Assembly: GCA_963614215.1 (NCBI GenBank)
Contig: CAVECB010000010.1
Span: 1-49,566 of the forward strand
DNA length: 49,566 nt
Direction: 5' to 3'
Source of the DNA: CAVAWX01 sp963614215
GTDB lineage: Bacteria; Actinomycetota; Coriobacteriia; Coriobacteriales; QAMH01
Numbering within the stretch: position 1 is the stretch's first letter; every line of letters begins with the position of its first letter. The notes below the pieces were generated by a model. The model had not been told where the DNA came from. It saw only the letters and a list, made by a program, of their open reading frames with translations, and did no database searches. Position numbers and translations under genes: made by a program. This document shows positions 33,531-42,221 of the stretch, in pieces.

Positions 33531-34700
33531 ATGCGCGCAGGTGAAAACAGTCAGGTGCAGCCCACCGGCTCGGATGCGTCTTGCCCGCTGGTCAGCATCA
33601 TCGTCTCCTTCTACAACGACGCGCCCTATCTGGAGCGCACCATGTCGGGCATCGTGCACCAAACCTACACCAACCTAGAGGTCGTCGCCATCGACGACGG
33701 CAGCACCGACGACGGGCTGGAGATTGTCGAGCGCTACGCCGCCGCCGACCCCCGCATCCACGTCGTCTCCAAGCCCAATACCGGCGTGTCCTCCTCGCGC
33801 AACGCAGGCCTTGACCGCGCGCGCGGCGAGTGGGTCTACTTCGCCGACGCAGACGACTGGATGGCTCACGACGCCATCGAGCGCTTCGTCGAGATGGCCG
33901 TCTCGACCCCCGACTGCGACCTCGTGGTCTCGAGCTTTTTTCGGGTTCACGGGATGAACGCGGCGCTGAAGGCCGGCCCTGCGGGCGGCGTCGTCTCGCG
34001 GGAGCGCTACCTGCACTGGATGCGCGCGCGCCCAGCAAACCTCTACTACGCCTCGCTGTGGAACAAGTTTTTCCGCCGCTCGCTCATCGAAGAGCACGAG
34101 ATGCGCTTGGACACGAAGGTGAACTTCGGCGAGGACCACATCTTCATCCTCGGCTACCTGCGCTATGTGCGCCGCGTCGGGCTGGTGGAAAAAGGCCTGT
34201 ACTACTACGTCGACAACCAGGACAGCCTGCTGCACCAGGGCCTGCAGCCCATGGGCGTGGTGCGCATGAAGCTGGACACGCTAGGCCCTTATGTCGACCT
34301 TTTCACCAGCGTCGGCCTCAACCGCACGCCCCTGCAAAAGCTGCGCACGTTCTCGTTTGCCCTCGTGCCCTCGACCGACTACTTCGTCTACGCCGGCTCG
34401 CGCCCCCTCGAGGCTCGCGAGGTGCCCGATCACGTGCTGCCTGCCTCTGGAGCCGAGCGCGACGCGAGGGTGCCGGAACGCCTCATGGCCTTTGGCAGCC
34501 AGATGCTCTCGCACGTGCCCGGCAAGCCCAAGCTTGCATCCGGGCGCAACGCTGCGCCCGAGCAGGATTGCGACGGGCAGGACGACCCGTGCGATGAGCA
34601 AAACGGCTCGCAGGGCGCGCAGGACGGCTCGTGCGATGGGCAGGGCGACTTGCATGACGCACAACCCGACGGGCAACGCGGCTCGCACGAGGCGGGATAG
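33531..34700 (+). CDS. Family 2 glycosyltransferase
   Basis: GT-A fold enzyme of 389 residues, transferring a sugar from a nucleotide donor. LVSIIVSFYNDAPYLERTMS, VVAIDDGSTDDGLEIVE and FADADDWM (the metal-binding DxD region) are the standard motifs, and GEDHIFILGYL matches the ED acceptor-site motif. The last ~55 residues are low complexity, rich in Asp, Gln, Gly and Cys. GGGAGG precedes the ATG by ten bases. With the flippase it suggests envelope polysaccharide or teichoic acid assembly. Confidence 0.87.
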   Translation: MRAGENSQVQPTGSDASCPLVSIIVSFYNDAPYLERTMSGIVHQTYTNLEVVAIDDGSTDDGLEIVERYAAADPRIHVVSKPNTGVSSSRNAGLDRARGEWVYFADADDWMAHDAIERFVEMAVSTPDCDLVVSSFFRVHGMNAALKAGPAGGVVSRERYLHWMRARPANLYYASLWNKFFRRSLIEEHEMRLDTKVNFGEDHIFILGYLRYVRRVGLVEKGLYYYVDNQDSLLHQGLQPMGVVRMKLDTLGPYVDLFTSVGLNRTPLQKLRTFSFALVPSTDYFVYAGSRPLEAREVPDHVLPASGAERDARVPERLMAFGSQMLSHVPGKPKLASGRNAAPEQDCDGQDDPCDEQNGSQGAQDGSCDGQGDLHDAQPDGQRGSHEAG

Positions 34701-34713
34701 GACGCGGCGAGAG

Positions 34714-34995
34714 ATGCCCCGCGAGAAGACGGAGACGAAGCGCGCGCGCGGCATCGAGGCCTGCCGGCGCATGGAGGCGCTCTATCCGGACGCGAAGCCC
34801 TCGCTAGATTTCTCCACGCCGTTTCAATGCGTGATTGCCGTCTCTTTGTCGGCGCAGACCACGGACGCCGCGGTGAACAAGGTGACGCCCGCGCTGTTTT
34901 CGCGCTGGCCAGACCCGCCGGCGCTGGCCAGCGCGTCTGTAGAAGAGGTGGCCGAGACCATACGCACCATCGGCTTTTACCGCAACAAGGCCAAA
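34714..34995 (+). CDS. nth: Endonuclease III, 5' part (cut by assembly gap)
   Basis: DNA glycosylase/AP lyase of base-excision repair. The 94 visible residues include FQCVIAVSLSAQTTDAAVNKVTPALF and TIRTIGFYRNKAK, the well-conserved N-terminal half of Nth. The catalytic Lys/Asp and the iron-sulfur cysteines would lie in the undetermined bases. About 380 more bases would be needed, which fits in the gap if its length is true. Confidence 0.9.
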
Positions 34996-35719
34996 NNNNN
35001 NNNNNNNNNNNNNNNNNNNNNNNNNNNNNNNNNNNNNNNNNNNNNNNNNNNNNNNNNNNNNNNNNNNNNNNNNNNNNNNNNNNNNNNNNNNNNNNNNNNN
35101 NNNNNNNNNNNNNNNNNNNNNNNNNNNNNNNNNNNNNNNNNNNNNNNNNNNNNNNNNNNNNNNNNNNNNNNNNNNNNNNNNNNNNNNNNNNNNNNNNNNN
35201 NNNNNNNNNNNNNNNNNNNNNNNNNNNNNNNNNNNNNNNNNNNNNNNNNNNNNNNNNNNNNNNNNNNNNNNNNNNNNNNNNNNNNNNNNNNNNNNNNNNN
35301 NNNNNNNNNNNNNNNNNNNNNNNNNNNNNNNNNNNNNNNNNNNNNNNNNNNNNNNNNNNNNNNNNNNNNNNNNNNNNNNNNNNNNNNNNNNNNNNNNNNN
35401 NNNNNNNNNNNNNNNNNNNNNNNNNNNNNNNNNNNNNNNNNNNNNNNNNNNNNNNNNNNNNNNNNNNNNNNNNNNNNNNNNNNNNNNNNNNNNNNNNNNN
35501 NNNNNNNNNNNNNNNNNNNNNNNNNNNNNNNNNNNNNNNNNNNNNNNNNNNNNNNNNNNNNNNNNNNNNNNNNNNNNNNNNNNNNNNNNNNNNNNNNNNN
35601 NNNNNNNNNNNNNNNNNNNNNNNNNNNNNNNNNNNNNNNNNNNNNNNNNNNNNNNNNNNNNNNNNNNNNNNNNNNNNNNNNNNNNNNNNNNNNNNNNNNN
35701 NNNNNNNNNNNNNNNNNNN
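34996..35719. other. Assembly gap (724 N)
   Basis: Undetermined bases. It must contain the end of nth and the beginning of the TM2-domain gene. The right edge enters a repetitive Gln/Tyr/Pro-rich coding region, which may be why the assembly broke here. Confidence 1.
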
Positions 35720-36084
35720 CGGGCCCGCAGGCGTGCGGCCCGCAGGCGTGCGCCCAGCAGCCCTACACCCAGCAACCCTACACCCAGCAGCAGCCCTACA
35801 CCCAGCCCGGCTTCTCCCAGCCGCCCATGGACTCGAAGAGCAAGATAGCCGCCGGTCTGCTCGCCATATTCCTAGGCTCGCTTGGCATCCACAAGTTCTA
35901 CCTCGGCTACAGCGGCGCCGGCATCGCCATGTTGCTCATCAGCATCCTTGCCGGCATCGTCACCTTCGGCCTTGCCGCGGCGATAATGTCGCTCATCGCG
36001 CTCATCGAGGGCATCATCTACCTGACCAAGACCGACGAGCAGTTCTACTACACCTACGTGGCGGGAAAGAAGAGCTGGTTTTAG
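35720..36084 (+). CDS. TM2-domain membrane protein, 3' part
   Basis: The visible part starts in a repeat region (GPQAC twice, then PYTQQ repeats) and continues into a TM2 domain: two helices with the connecting motif GSLGIHKFYLGYSGAGIAML. TM2 proteins are small bacterial membrane proteins of unknown role. The start is lost in the gap. A zinc-ribbon protein follows; many related proteins carry a zinc ribbon before TM2, so a cysteine motif may lie in the missing part. Confidence 0.8.
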
Positions 36085-36146
36085 ACGCCCTTTCGTGTGG
36101 TATGTTGTAGGGGCACATCAGCCCCCCGATGATAAAGGAGAGACCG

Positions 36147-36668
36147 ATGAATTGTCCGCAATGTGGCACGCAAACTCAAGACGGCGCGCAGTTCTGCCCC
36201 CAGTGCGGCGCCCCGCTTTCTTGCGAGATAACGCAGCAGCCCGTGCCGGCTGACGCCTACCAGCAACCCGAAGCGACCGCCGCCGGCGACCAGTTCGCCC
36301 AGCCCCAAGCATCGTGTGCTCAACCCGGCCAGCCGCAATCTCCTTACGCTCAACCGGGCAACCCCGCGGGCATCGAGGACAAGAGCACCATGTTCATCGT
36401 CTTGTCGGTGCTCGAGTTCTTCTTCGCCGGCGGCCTTATCGCCATCTGGCCGTTCGTCATGTCGTTGAACTATAAAAGCGCAATCGAGCGCGGCGACGTG
36501 GCAGACGCGCAGGCCAAGCGCAAGAGTGCGCGCACGGCCCTCATCGTCACCCTCATTTTGGGTATCGTAATCGGCATCATCGCAATTTTGCTCATCGTGG
36601 CGCTGTGCCTTGCCGCCGCAGGCACCGCCGACGGCGTCTACCAGTACTCGCGCACCTACAGCTTCTAG
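36147..36668 (+). CDS. Zinc-ribbon protein with CD225/dispanin-like membrane domain
   Basis: 173 residues. The N-terminus MNCPQCGTQTQDGAQFCPQCG is a four-cysteine zinc ribbon. A Gln/Pro/Ala linker follows. Then two hydrophobic helices flank SLNYKSAIERGDVADAQAKR, a pattern typical of CD225/dispanin (interferon-induced transmembrane-like) domains. AAAGGAGAGA precedes the ATG. Function unknown. It sits between the TM2 gene and a double terminator. Confidence 0.78.
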   Translation: MNCPQCGTQTQDGAQFCPQCGAPLSCEITQQPVPADAYQQPEATAAGDQFAQPQASCAQPGQPQSPYAQPGNPAGIEDKSTMFIVLSVLEFFFAGGLIAIWPFVMSLNYKSAIERGDVADAQAKRKSARTALIVTLILGIVIGIIAILLIVALCLAAAGTADGVYQYSRTYSF

Positions 36669-36743
36669 CATTTGCGCGGCCGCCATACGGGGCTGCCCCG
36701 TGTGGCCGACCACCGCAGTCTGCGCGAAACCCCCGCGCACATG

Positions 36744-36780
36744 AAAGGCGCCTCTCCTTTTTTGGGGAGGCGCCTTTTTT
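36744..36780 (+). terminator. Strong hairpin terminator
   Basis: AAAGGCGCCTC pairs with GAGGCGCCTTT, followed by further T. It terminates the zinc-ribbon gene. The A-rich left arm means it could also serve the minus strand. Confidence 0.85.
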
Positions 36781-36796
36781 CGTCGGTGCGTGCATG

Positions 36797-36829
36797 AAAA
36801 AGGCGCCCTCTTCGAAAAGGCGCCTTTTT
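36797..36829. terminator. Second, bidirectional terminator
   Basis: AAAAAGGCGCC pairs with GGCGCCTTTTT. It is symmetrical, so it can terminate both the plus-strand transcript and the convergent MFS-CBS gene. Both hairpins share the core AGGCGCC. Confidence 0.85.
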
Positions 36830-36882
36830 CGTCGGGCAAGGAGCCCTGAAGCAGGCAAGAGAGGCAGGCCGACTACAGCGGG

Positions 36883-38790
36883 CTATATCGTCTCTTGGAG
36901 CTGCGCGAGCGCGATCATCACGTTGTTGCGGCTCAAGGTGCCGAGGAGCGTGCCGTCCTCGCCCAGCACGGGCACCTTCTTGATGCGGCGCTCCGAGAGG
37001 ACCTTGAACGCGTCTTCTGCTGCCTGGTGCGCCTTTACGCCGATGACGTTTTTCGTCGCAATGTTTTCCACCGGCAGCTTCACCAAGCCTTTCAGGCGCT
37101 CGACGAAATCCTGGTCGTCGAGCATGGTGTAGAAGTTCGTGCCGTCCGTGTAGTAGCTGCCGCCTTGGCGCGCGAGATATTTCAGCACGTCGCCGTCCGA
37201 GACGAAGCCCACGACGCGCCCGCCGTCTCCCATGACGGGCAGACCCGAGGTGTGGCGGTCGCGCATGATGGTGATGGCCTCGGACACCGGCGCGGAGGCC
37301 GCGATCTGGGCGGGCACGGGATCCATCACGTCGGCGATCAGCCACTCGCGGTCCACGCCCGGCACGCCCTCGACGGCCCGTGCCTGCGCGGCCTGTTCGG
37401 CGGCCAGCTCGCCTTTGCGGTTGCGCACGAAGACGAAGATGAGGAGTGCGACCAGGCACAGCATCGCGCACATCCCGCAAAACGACACGTGCAGCCCCGT
37501 GTAGGTGAGAACACGCTCGTCGCTTGTTGTGGTGAAAAGCGGCCCCAAGGCCGACAGCGACGCGATCAGCGCCGTGCCGAAGGACGCGCCCACCTGGTTG
37601 AAGGTCGAGCCCAACGCCTCGGCGTGCTGGATCAGCGAGTTGTCGAGCGAGTTCACGCCCCAGGTGTTCAACGGGGTGATGAGCGACTGGATGCCGATGC
37701 CGAGGCAGGTGTAGACGGCGCAGACGAGCAGCGGCGACATGTCGAGCTGGAAGCACGCGATACACACCGACGAGACCGCGATGATGATGCCGCCTACGAC
37801 GGCCAGGCGTCGCACGCCCTTCTTGTCGAAGATGCGCCCGGCGGCCAAGCCCATGAGCGCGCCCAGCACCGCGCCCGGCAACATGATCAGACCCGAGACG
37901 GTGGCAGGCTGCCCGAGCACGTTTTGCACGTAGATGGGCAAGACGACCTCCGAGCCGATGAGCGCGGCTTCGAGCAGCATGATGATGAGCACGGCGGTGC
38001 GGTAGCGGCGATACTTCAGCACGTCCACGCGCAAAATCGGCTGCTCCAGGCGCAGCTGGCGGCGCGAGAACAAGGCGAGCAGGGCCGCGCCTGCGACCAT
38101 GAGAGCGCTCGGCACGAGCGGTGTCGGCGAGCTGGCAAAGCTCGACAGCCCGTAGAGCAGCCCGACCATGCCGCAGGCCAGCAGCAGCACGGAGGGCACG
38201 TCAAGCGGCGCACGCTCGAAGCCCTCGAAGTTTTCCAGCGAGAAGATGGCGAAGGCGACCACAAGCGCGGTCAGGCACGCGACGATCACAAAGAGCATGC
38301 GCCAGCCCACGGAATCCACGAGCACGCCGGAAAGGGACGGTCCTATGGCTGGCGCGAAGCTGATGATCAGCCCGACGATGCCCATGGCCGCGCCGCGGTT
38401 CTCGCGCGGGAAGATGAGCAAGATCAAGGTGAAGACCATGGGCATGACCACGCCCGTGCCGAATGCCTGCAAGATGCGCCCGAGCAAGAGTATGGGAAAC
38501 GCCGGCGCGCAAGCGGCCACGACGGCGCCCGCGGCAAACAGCGCCATCCCCGACACAAAGAGCTTGCGCGTGGAGAAGCGCCCGATCAAAAACGCGTTCA
38601 TCGGGATGACGACGGCCTCCACGAGCGAATAGCCGGAGGTCAGGTACTGCACCGTCGTCTGGTCCACGCCCATGTCGCCCATGATGTGGGGCAGGGCCGG
38701 CGAGAGGAAGGTGGCGCACAAGACGACGAGCACCGCGCCCGTCAAAAGCACCGCCACCATGAGTTTTTGCTGTTTGGTCAATCCGTTCAT
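36883..38790 (-). CDS. DHA2-family MFS transporter fused to two CBS domains
   Basis: Drug:proton antiporter-type MFS (EmrB/QacA-like, about 14 helices), beginning MVAVLLTGAVLVVLCATFLSP with PRENRGAAMGIVGLI in the early loop. After about residue 470 comes a soluble pair of CBS domains: DREWLIADVMDPVPAQI, HTSGLPVMGDGGRVVGFVSD and RRIKKVPVLGEDGTLLG. CBS pairs bind adenine nucleotides, suggesting export controlled by energy state or cyclic dinucleotides; such a fusion is uncommon in exporters. The ATG at 38790 is about 13 bases after AAAGGAG; an ATG at 38826 is the alternative. It is downstream of a TetR regulator on the same strand. Confidence 0.88.
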   Translation of the reverse strand: MNGLTKQQKLMVAVLLTGAVLVVLCATFLSPALPHIMGDMGVDQTTVQYLTSGYSLVEAVVIPMNAFLIGRFSTRKLFVSGMALFAAGAVVAACAPAFPILLLGRILQAFGTGVVMPMVFTLILLIFPRENRGAAMGIVGLIISFAPAIGPSLSGVLVDSVGWRMLFVIVACLTALVVAFAIFSLENFEGFERAPLDVPSVLLLACGMVGLLYGLSSFASSPTPLVPSALMVAGAALLALFSRRQLRLEQPILRVDVLKYRRYRTAVLIIMLLEAALIGSEVVLPIYVQNVLGQPATVSGLIMLPGAVLGALMGLAAGRIFDKKGVRRLAVVGGIIIAVSSVCIACFQLDMSPLLVCAVYTCLGIGIQSLITPLNTWGVNSLDNSLIQHAEALGSTFNQVGASFGTALIASLSALGPLFTTTSDERVLTYTGLHVSFCGMCAMLCLVALLIFVFVRNRKGELAAEQAAQARAVEGVPGVDREWLIADVMDPVPAQIAASAPVSEAITIMRDRHTSGLPVMGDGGRVVGFVSDGDVLKYLARQGGSYYTDGTNFYTMLDDQDFVERLKGLVKLPVENIATKNVIGVKAHQAAEDAFKVLSERRIKKVPVLGEDGTLLGTLSRNNVMIALAQLQETI

Positions 38791-38884
38791 CGTATCTTTC
38801 TTGTCTCCTTTCGTCGTCTTTTCCATCGCATGGCACGCCCGCGGCGCACGTTTCGACGCGGGGCAGCTCCTATGACGGGGTGTG

Positions 38885-39502
38885 TCAGCTCAGGCTTTCG
38901 CGCCCGAACCTCGCGATGTAGTCGCCCGTCGCGTACCCGAACAAAAATCGGCTGATGGTCCGCTCGATGGATGCCCTCAAATCGATGGCGCCCTTCGAGA
39001 CGCACCACTCGAACACCGAGCCCTTGATGATGGTGCAGCAGTCGATGGCACCTTGCGTGCAGTCGAGCGCCTCGTCTGCCAGGCCGTCTTTACGGGCGCG
39101 CACGAGCGCCTCGAGGGTCTTTGCCATCGTCGTGTTCAAGGTGTTGTCCGCCGAGAACAGGTGCGTGTCCAAGTTGGCATTTCTCGTGGAGTAGTACCCG
39201 GCCACGAAATCGGCGCCGGCGCGCATGCAGTAGCGCCCGTAGCAGGCCGACAGCTCGGCGATGTAGGCGATGAAATCGCCCGTTTCATCGTCGGGCGGCA
39301 TGTGGCCTGCGAGGTATTCGTCGTAGACCTCACCGAGATACATGCCCAGCAGGTCTTCCTTGGTCTTGAAGTGGTAGAAGAAGCTGCCGTTGGATATGCC
39401 GGCTGCCTCGCATATGTCCTTGACCGTCACGTTGTCGTAGCCGGATTTCTGTATCAGCCCGACTGCCACGTCGAATATCTCGCGTTTCTTGCTGTGCGCC
39501 AT
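38885..39502 (-). CDS. TetR-family transcriptional regulator
   Basis: 205 residues. The N-terminal helix-turn-helix reads YDNVTVKDICEAAGISNGSFFYHFKTKEDLL, typical of TetR. The C-terminal ligand domain is cysteine-rich (for example ALDCTQGAIDCCTI). GAGGAAAGG lies three bases before the ATG. The MFS-CBS gene begins 94 bases after its stop, so it probably regulates that transporter. The ligand is unknown. Confidence 0.9.
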   Translation of the reverse strand: MAHSKKREIFDVAVGLIQKSGYDNVTVKDICEAAGISNGSFFYHFKTKEDLLGMYLGEVYDEYLAGHMPPDDETGDFIAYIAELSACYGRYCMRAGADFVAGYYSTRNANLDTHLFSADNTLNTTMAKTLEALVRARKDGLADEALDCTQGAIDCCTIIKGSVFEWCVSKGAIDLRASIERTISRFLFGYATGDYIARFGRESLS

Positions 39503-39792
39503 GTGCCTTTCCTCGTTCAAACGTCCGCGTCCAAGCCTAGTCCCTGTCGCCGCGCGAAACCGGCGCGACGCTAAAACGAACATGCAAGCTTCAGATTTGT
39601 CCCGCTTTCGTTGCCCGCCCGTTGCATTTTCGTTGCGCATGCGCTTTTGCATGCGCGCGCCGGCGGGTGAAAGCGCCGCGCACGGGACACAAGCGCCGCG
39701 CTTGCCGGGTCATCTTCATCGCCTACATCCCTGCCGCGAAACGCCACCTTCGCGCTGTGAAACGCCGCACGCTTATCGCGCCTGCCGCAAAT

Positions 39793-39845
39793 TTTAGAGC
39801 CGACTCTAGAGTTTACTCTAGAGCACACTCCAATTTTGGTATAAG
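39793..39845 (+). promoter_or_regulatory. Tandem CTCTAGAG palindromes and promoter
   Basis: ACTCTAGAGT (39803-39812) and CTCTAGAG (39816-39823) are perfect palindromes spaced 12 bases start to start. A further TAGAG half-site lies at about 39795-39799. TATAAG at 39840-39845 follows as a likely -10, so the palindromes would cover the -35 region. This looks like an operator for a dimeric regulator controlling the CobW-ABC cluster. The rest of the 407-base intergenic region (39503-39909) shows no gene. Confidence 0.55.
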
Positions 39846-39909
39846 ATGCACGCCTGTAGGACGGCATCTCATGTAGGTGCGCATCCAAGGAAGCGAGGAG
39901 AAGAAGCGT

Positions 39910-41004
39910 ATGCAAAAGCAAAGGGTAATGCTCATGAGCGGCTTTCTCGGCTCGGGCAAGACGACCGCCATGGTGGCGATGGCCTCCGAGCTGGAAAGAC
40001 GCGGCAAGAAAACCGCCCTCATCACCAACGATCTGGGCAGCAACCTCGTGGACACGAGCTTCGTGGCCGAATCGGGCTATCCGGTGCTCGAGATTGCAGA
40101 CGGCTGCCTGTGCCACGACGTGCCGCAGCTGGTGGAAAAGCTGCGCGCGCACATGGCGCACGGCGACTACGACATCATCTTGTTCGAGCCCGTGGGCTCG
40201 TGCGTGGACATGGTCGACCACGTCTACCTCGACATGCGCGACAACTACGCCGAGGAATTCGTCCTCGCGCCCGTCACCGCCATGGTCGACCCCGTGCGCT
40301 ATCAGGCCATCTACATGGGATGCGGCGAGGACACCTTCTCCGAGGAGGTGGGCTACGGCTTCAAAAAGCAGCTCGAGGAGGCTGACCTGCTGCTCATCAG
40401 CAAGGCCGACACCCTAGACGGCGACACCATCGCCGCCATCGAGGCCTCGCTTGCCGAAGAGTTTCCCGGCGTGCCCTGCTGGCCCGTCTCGAGCATCGAG
40501 GGGACCGGCGTGGACAAGTGGGCCGACTACGTGCTCGCCCACGAGACCTCCTATCGGCCGCTCGACATCGACATGGACGTGATCATGGCCGGCTGCAACA
40601 CCATGGGCTGGTACAACTGGGTCTGCGAGCTGGACGTGCCGCACGGCTGCGAGGTCGCCTCGATGTGCATGGACTACATGAACGCCGTCAAGCAGCGTTT
40701 CGTGGAGGCAGGCGCCGAGATAGCGCACGCGAAGGTCATCGCTAGCGCCGGCGGGGCGTTTTGCCGCGTGGCCGTCACGAGCCGCGCGCAGGCCGAGCCG
40801 ATGAAGGTGGGCACGCTCGAGACGGCATCCGGTGTGGTGAAGCTGCACATCAACATACGCGCAATCATGGACCCAGAAAAGTTGGCGCACCTGATGGAGG
40901 ACGCCTTGAGGCCCGTGCTCGATGCTTGCGGCGCCACGGTCGCATCCACGCAGCTCCAGTCCTTCAACCCGGCTTGCGAGCCGTCCGCGCCCATCTGCGC
41001 GTGA
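39910..41004 (+). CDS. CobW/G3E-family GTPase
   Basis: Metal-chaperone type P-loop GTPase of about 364 residues. MSGFLGSGKTTAMVAMASEL is the Walker A region, VLEIADGCLCHDVPQLVEKL the switch/cysteine region, and LLISKADTL the guanine-specificity motif. The usual CxCC metal motif is here GCLCHD, with one cysteine replaced. The C-terminal half is cysteine-containing and not clearly a standard CobW_C domain. GAGGAGAAGAAG precedes the ATG. Members insert metals or support corrinoid enzymes. It is the first gene of a cluster with an ABC importer and a CoA ligase-like gene. Confidence 0.85.
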   Translation: MQKQRVMLMSGFLGSGKTTAMVAMASELERRGKKTALITNDLGSNLVDTSFVAESGYPVLEIADGCLCHDVPQLVEKLRAHMAHGDYDIILFEPVGSCVDMVDHVYLDMRDNYAEEFVLAPVTAMVDPVRYQAIYMGCGEDTFSEEVGYGFKKQLEEADLLLISKADTLDGDTIAAIEASLAEEFPGVPCWPVSSIEGTGVDKWADYVLAHETSYRPLDIDMDVIMAGCNTMGWYNWVCELDVPHGCEVASMCMDYMNAVKQRFVEAGAEIAHAKVIASAGGAFCRVAVTSRAQAEPMKVGTLETASGVVKLHINIRAIMDPEKLAHLMEDALRPVLDACGATVASTQLQSFNPACEPSAPICA

Positions 41005-41050
41005 GGGCGGCTTTGGAGCTTAAACGTCAAAGAGAAAGGAACGATGCAAG

Positions 41051-42205
41051 ATGGTGAAGAAGAAAAACATGGTAAAGGCGGCCGGCGCCGTCCTCGCAGC
41101 CGGCGCGCTCGTCTCGGCGCTGTTCGTGTGCGGCTGCTCGTCGAACAGCTCGCAGCAGTCCAGCTCGTCGGACTCGTCGTCTACGAAAACGTCGAGCAGC
41201 GCAAGCGCTCCTTCGGTGAACTCCGAGACGGAAAAGATTAAAGTCGGCCTCTTCGAGGGCAGCTACCTGTCCGTGCCCGTGCTGGTGGCGCGCGACAAAG
41301 GCTATTTCGCCGAGGAGGGCCTCGACGTCGACTGGCAGTCCGTCAGCACCGACGGCACCACCTCCGTCATGTCCGGCGACCTCGACGTCTACTGCACTGG
41401 CTACAGCACCGCGCTGTCGGCCATCGCCCAAGGCGACAAGACGGTGCAGATAATCGGCGGCGAGATGAGCGAGGGCTGCGACTACGTGGCCAAGCAGGAC
41501 TTCAAGCTCGATAAAATCTCGTCGGCTGCCGACTTCTCCGGCCTGAAGGTGGGCGTGTGCATGGGCGACCCCGGCTACTACATGACCAAGGCCGCCTGCA
41601 CCGACGCGGGTGTGACCGACGTGAGCTTCGTCGAGCTCGACTCCATTGGCACCACGGTCAGCGCCGTGGAAAAAGGCGAGGTGGACCTGAGCATCGTCTG
41701 CGGTGCTATGAGCTACGACATGCTGGGCTCTGGCTGCAAGGTCTTGGCCAAGGTCTCCGACTTCACCGGCACTTTCCCCTGCTGCCGCCTGCAGGCCAAC
41801 TCCACCTTCATCCAAAACAACGCGAGCGCCCTGCAGAAGTTCATGACGGCGGCCCTGCGCGGCTACCAAAGCTACAAAGACGACCCGGACGGCACCTCGC
41901 AGATTCTCGCGAAGGTCTCCGGCATGGACGCAGCGGCGGTGAAGGCGCGCATGTACGGCTCGGACGGCTATGACACGCCCATGGCCGTCTCCATCGACCC
42001 CGAGGCCAACGCGGTGATTGCCGCCGACAAGGCCTTCAAGACGGCGGGCAGCGTGCCGCAAAGCGATGTGAAGGTGGCCGACTTCATCTACACCGACGCC
42101 TACAAAAACGCCCTGCAGTCGCTCATCGACAAAGAGCCCTCGACCACGCTGTGGAGCGATTTGATGACGCAGTTCAAGACGAAGAACTCCGAGGTTTTGA
42201 AGTAG
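41051..42205 (+). CDS. ABC substrate-binding lipoprotein (NMT1/SsuA-like)
   Basis: Periplasmic-type binding protein anchored as a lipoprotein. Lipobox FVCGC (Cys29), then a serine linker. The mature domain begins IKVGLFEGSYLSVPVLVARD, and GYFAEEGLDVDW is the typical start of the nitrate/sulfonate/taurine/thiamine-precursor binding family. 384 residues. The ligand is unknown. GAAAGGA lies ten bases before the ATG. A hairpin separates it from the permease gene. Confidence 0.87.
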   Translation: MVKKKNMVKAAGAVLAAGALVSALFVCGCSSNSSQQSSSSDSSSTKTSSSASAPSVNSETEKIKVGLFEGSYLSVPVLVARDKGYFAEEGLDVDWQSVSTDGTTSVMSGDLDVYCTGYSTALSAIAQGDKTVQIIGGEMSEGCDYVAKQDFKLDKISSAADFSGLKVGVCMGDPGYYMTKAACTDAGVTDVSFVELDSIGTTVSAVEKGEVDLSIVCGAMSYDMLGSGCKVLAKVSDFTGTFPCCRLQANSTFIQNNASALQKFMTAALRGYQSYKDDPDGTSQILAKVSGMDAAAVKARMYGSDGYDTPMAVSIDPEANAVIAADKAFKTAGSVPQSDVKVADFIYTDAYKNALQSLIDKEPSTTLWSDLMTQFKTKNSEVLK

Positions 42206-42220
42206 GAGCCCGCTCCTTTT
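42204..42220 (+). terminator. Small hairpin between binding protein and permease genes
   Basis: AGGAGC (42204-42209) and GCTCCT (42212-42217), then TTT. It overlaps the end of the binding-protein gene. It could act as a partial terminator, giving more binding protein than permease. The two-base loop makes its full form doubtful. Confidence 0.4.
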
Positions 42221-42221
42221 C

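Noticed and set aside
41044..41241. Small frame starting seven bases before the binding-protein gene
   Set aside because: It overlaps the lipoprotein signal sequence in another frame, and the spacing from GAAAGGA favours the ATG at 41051.
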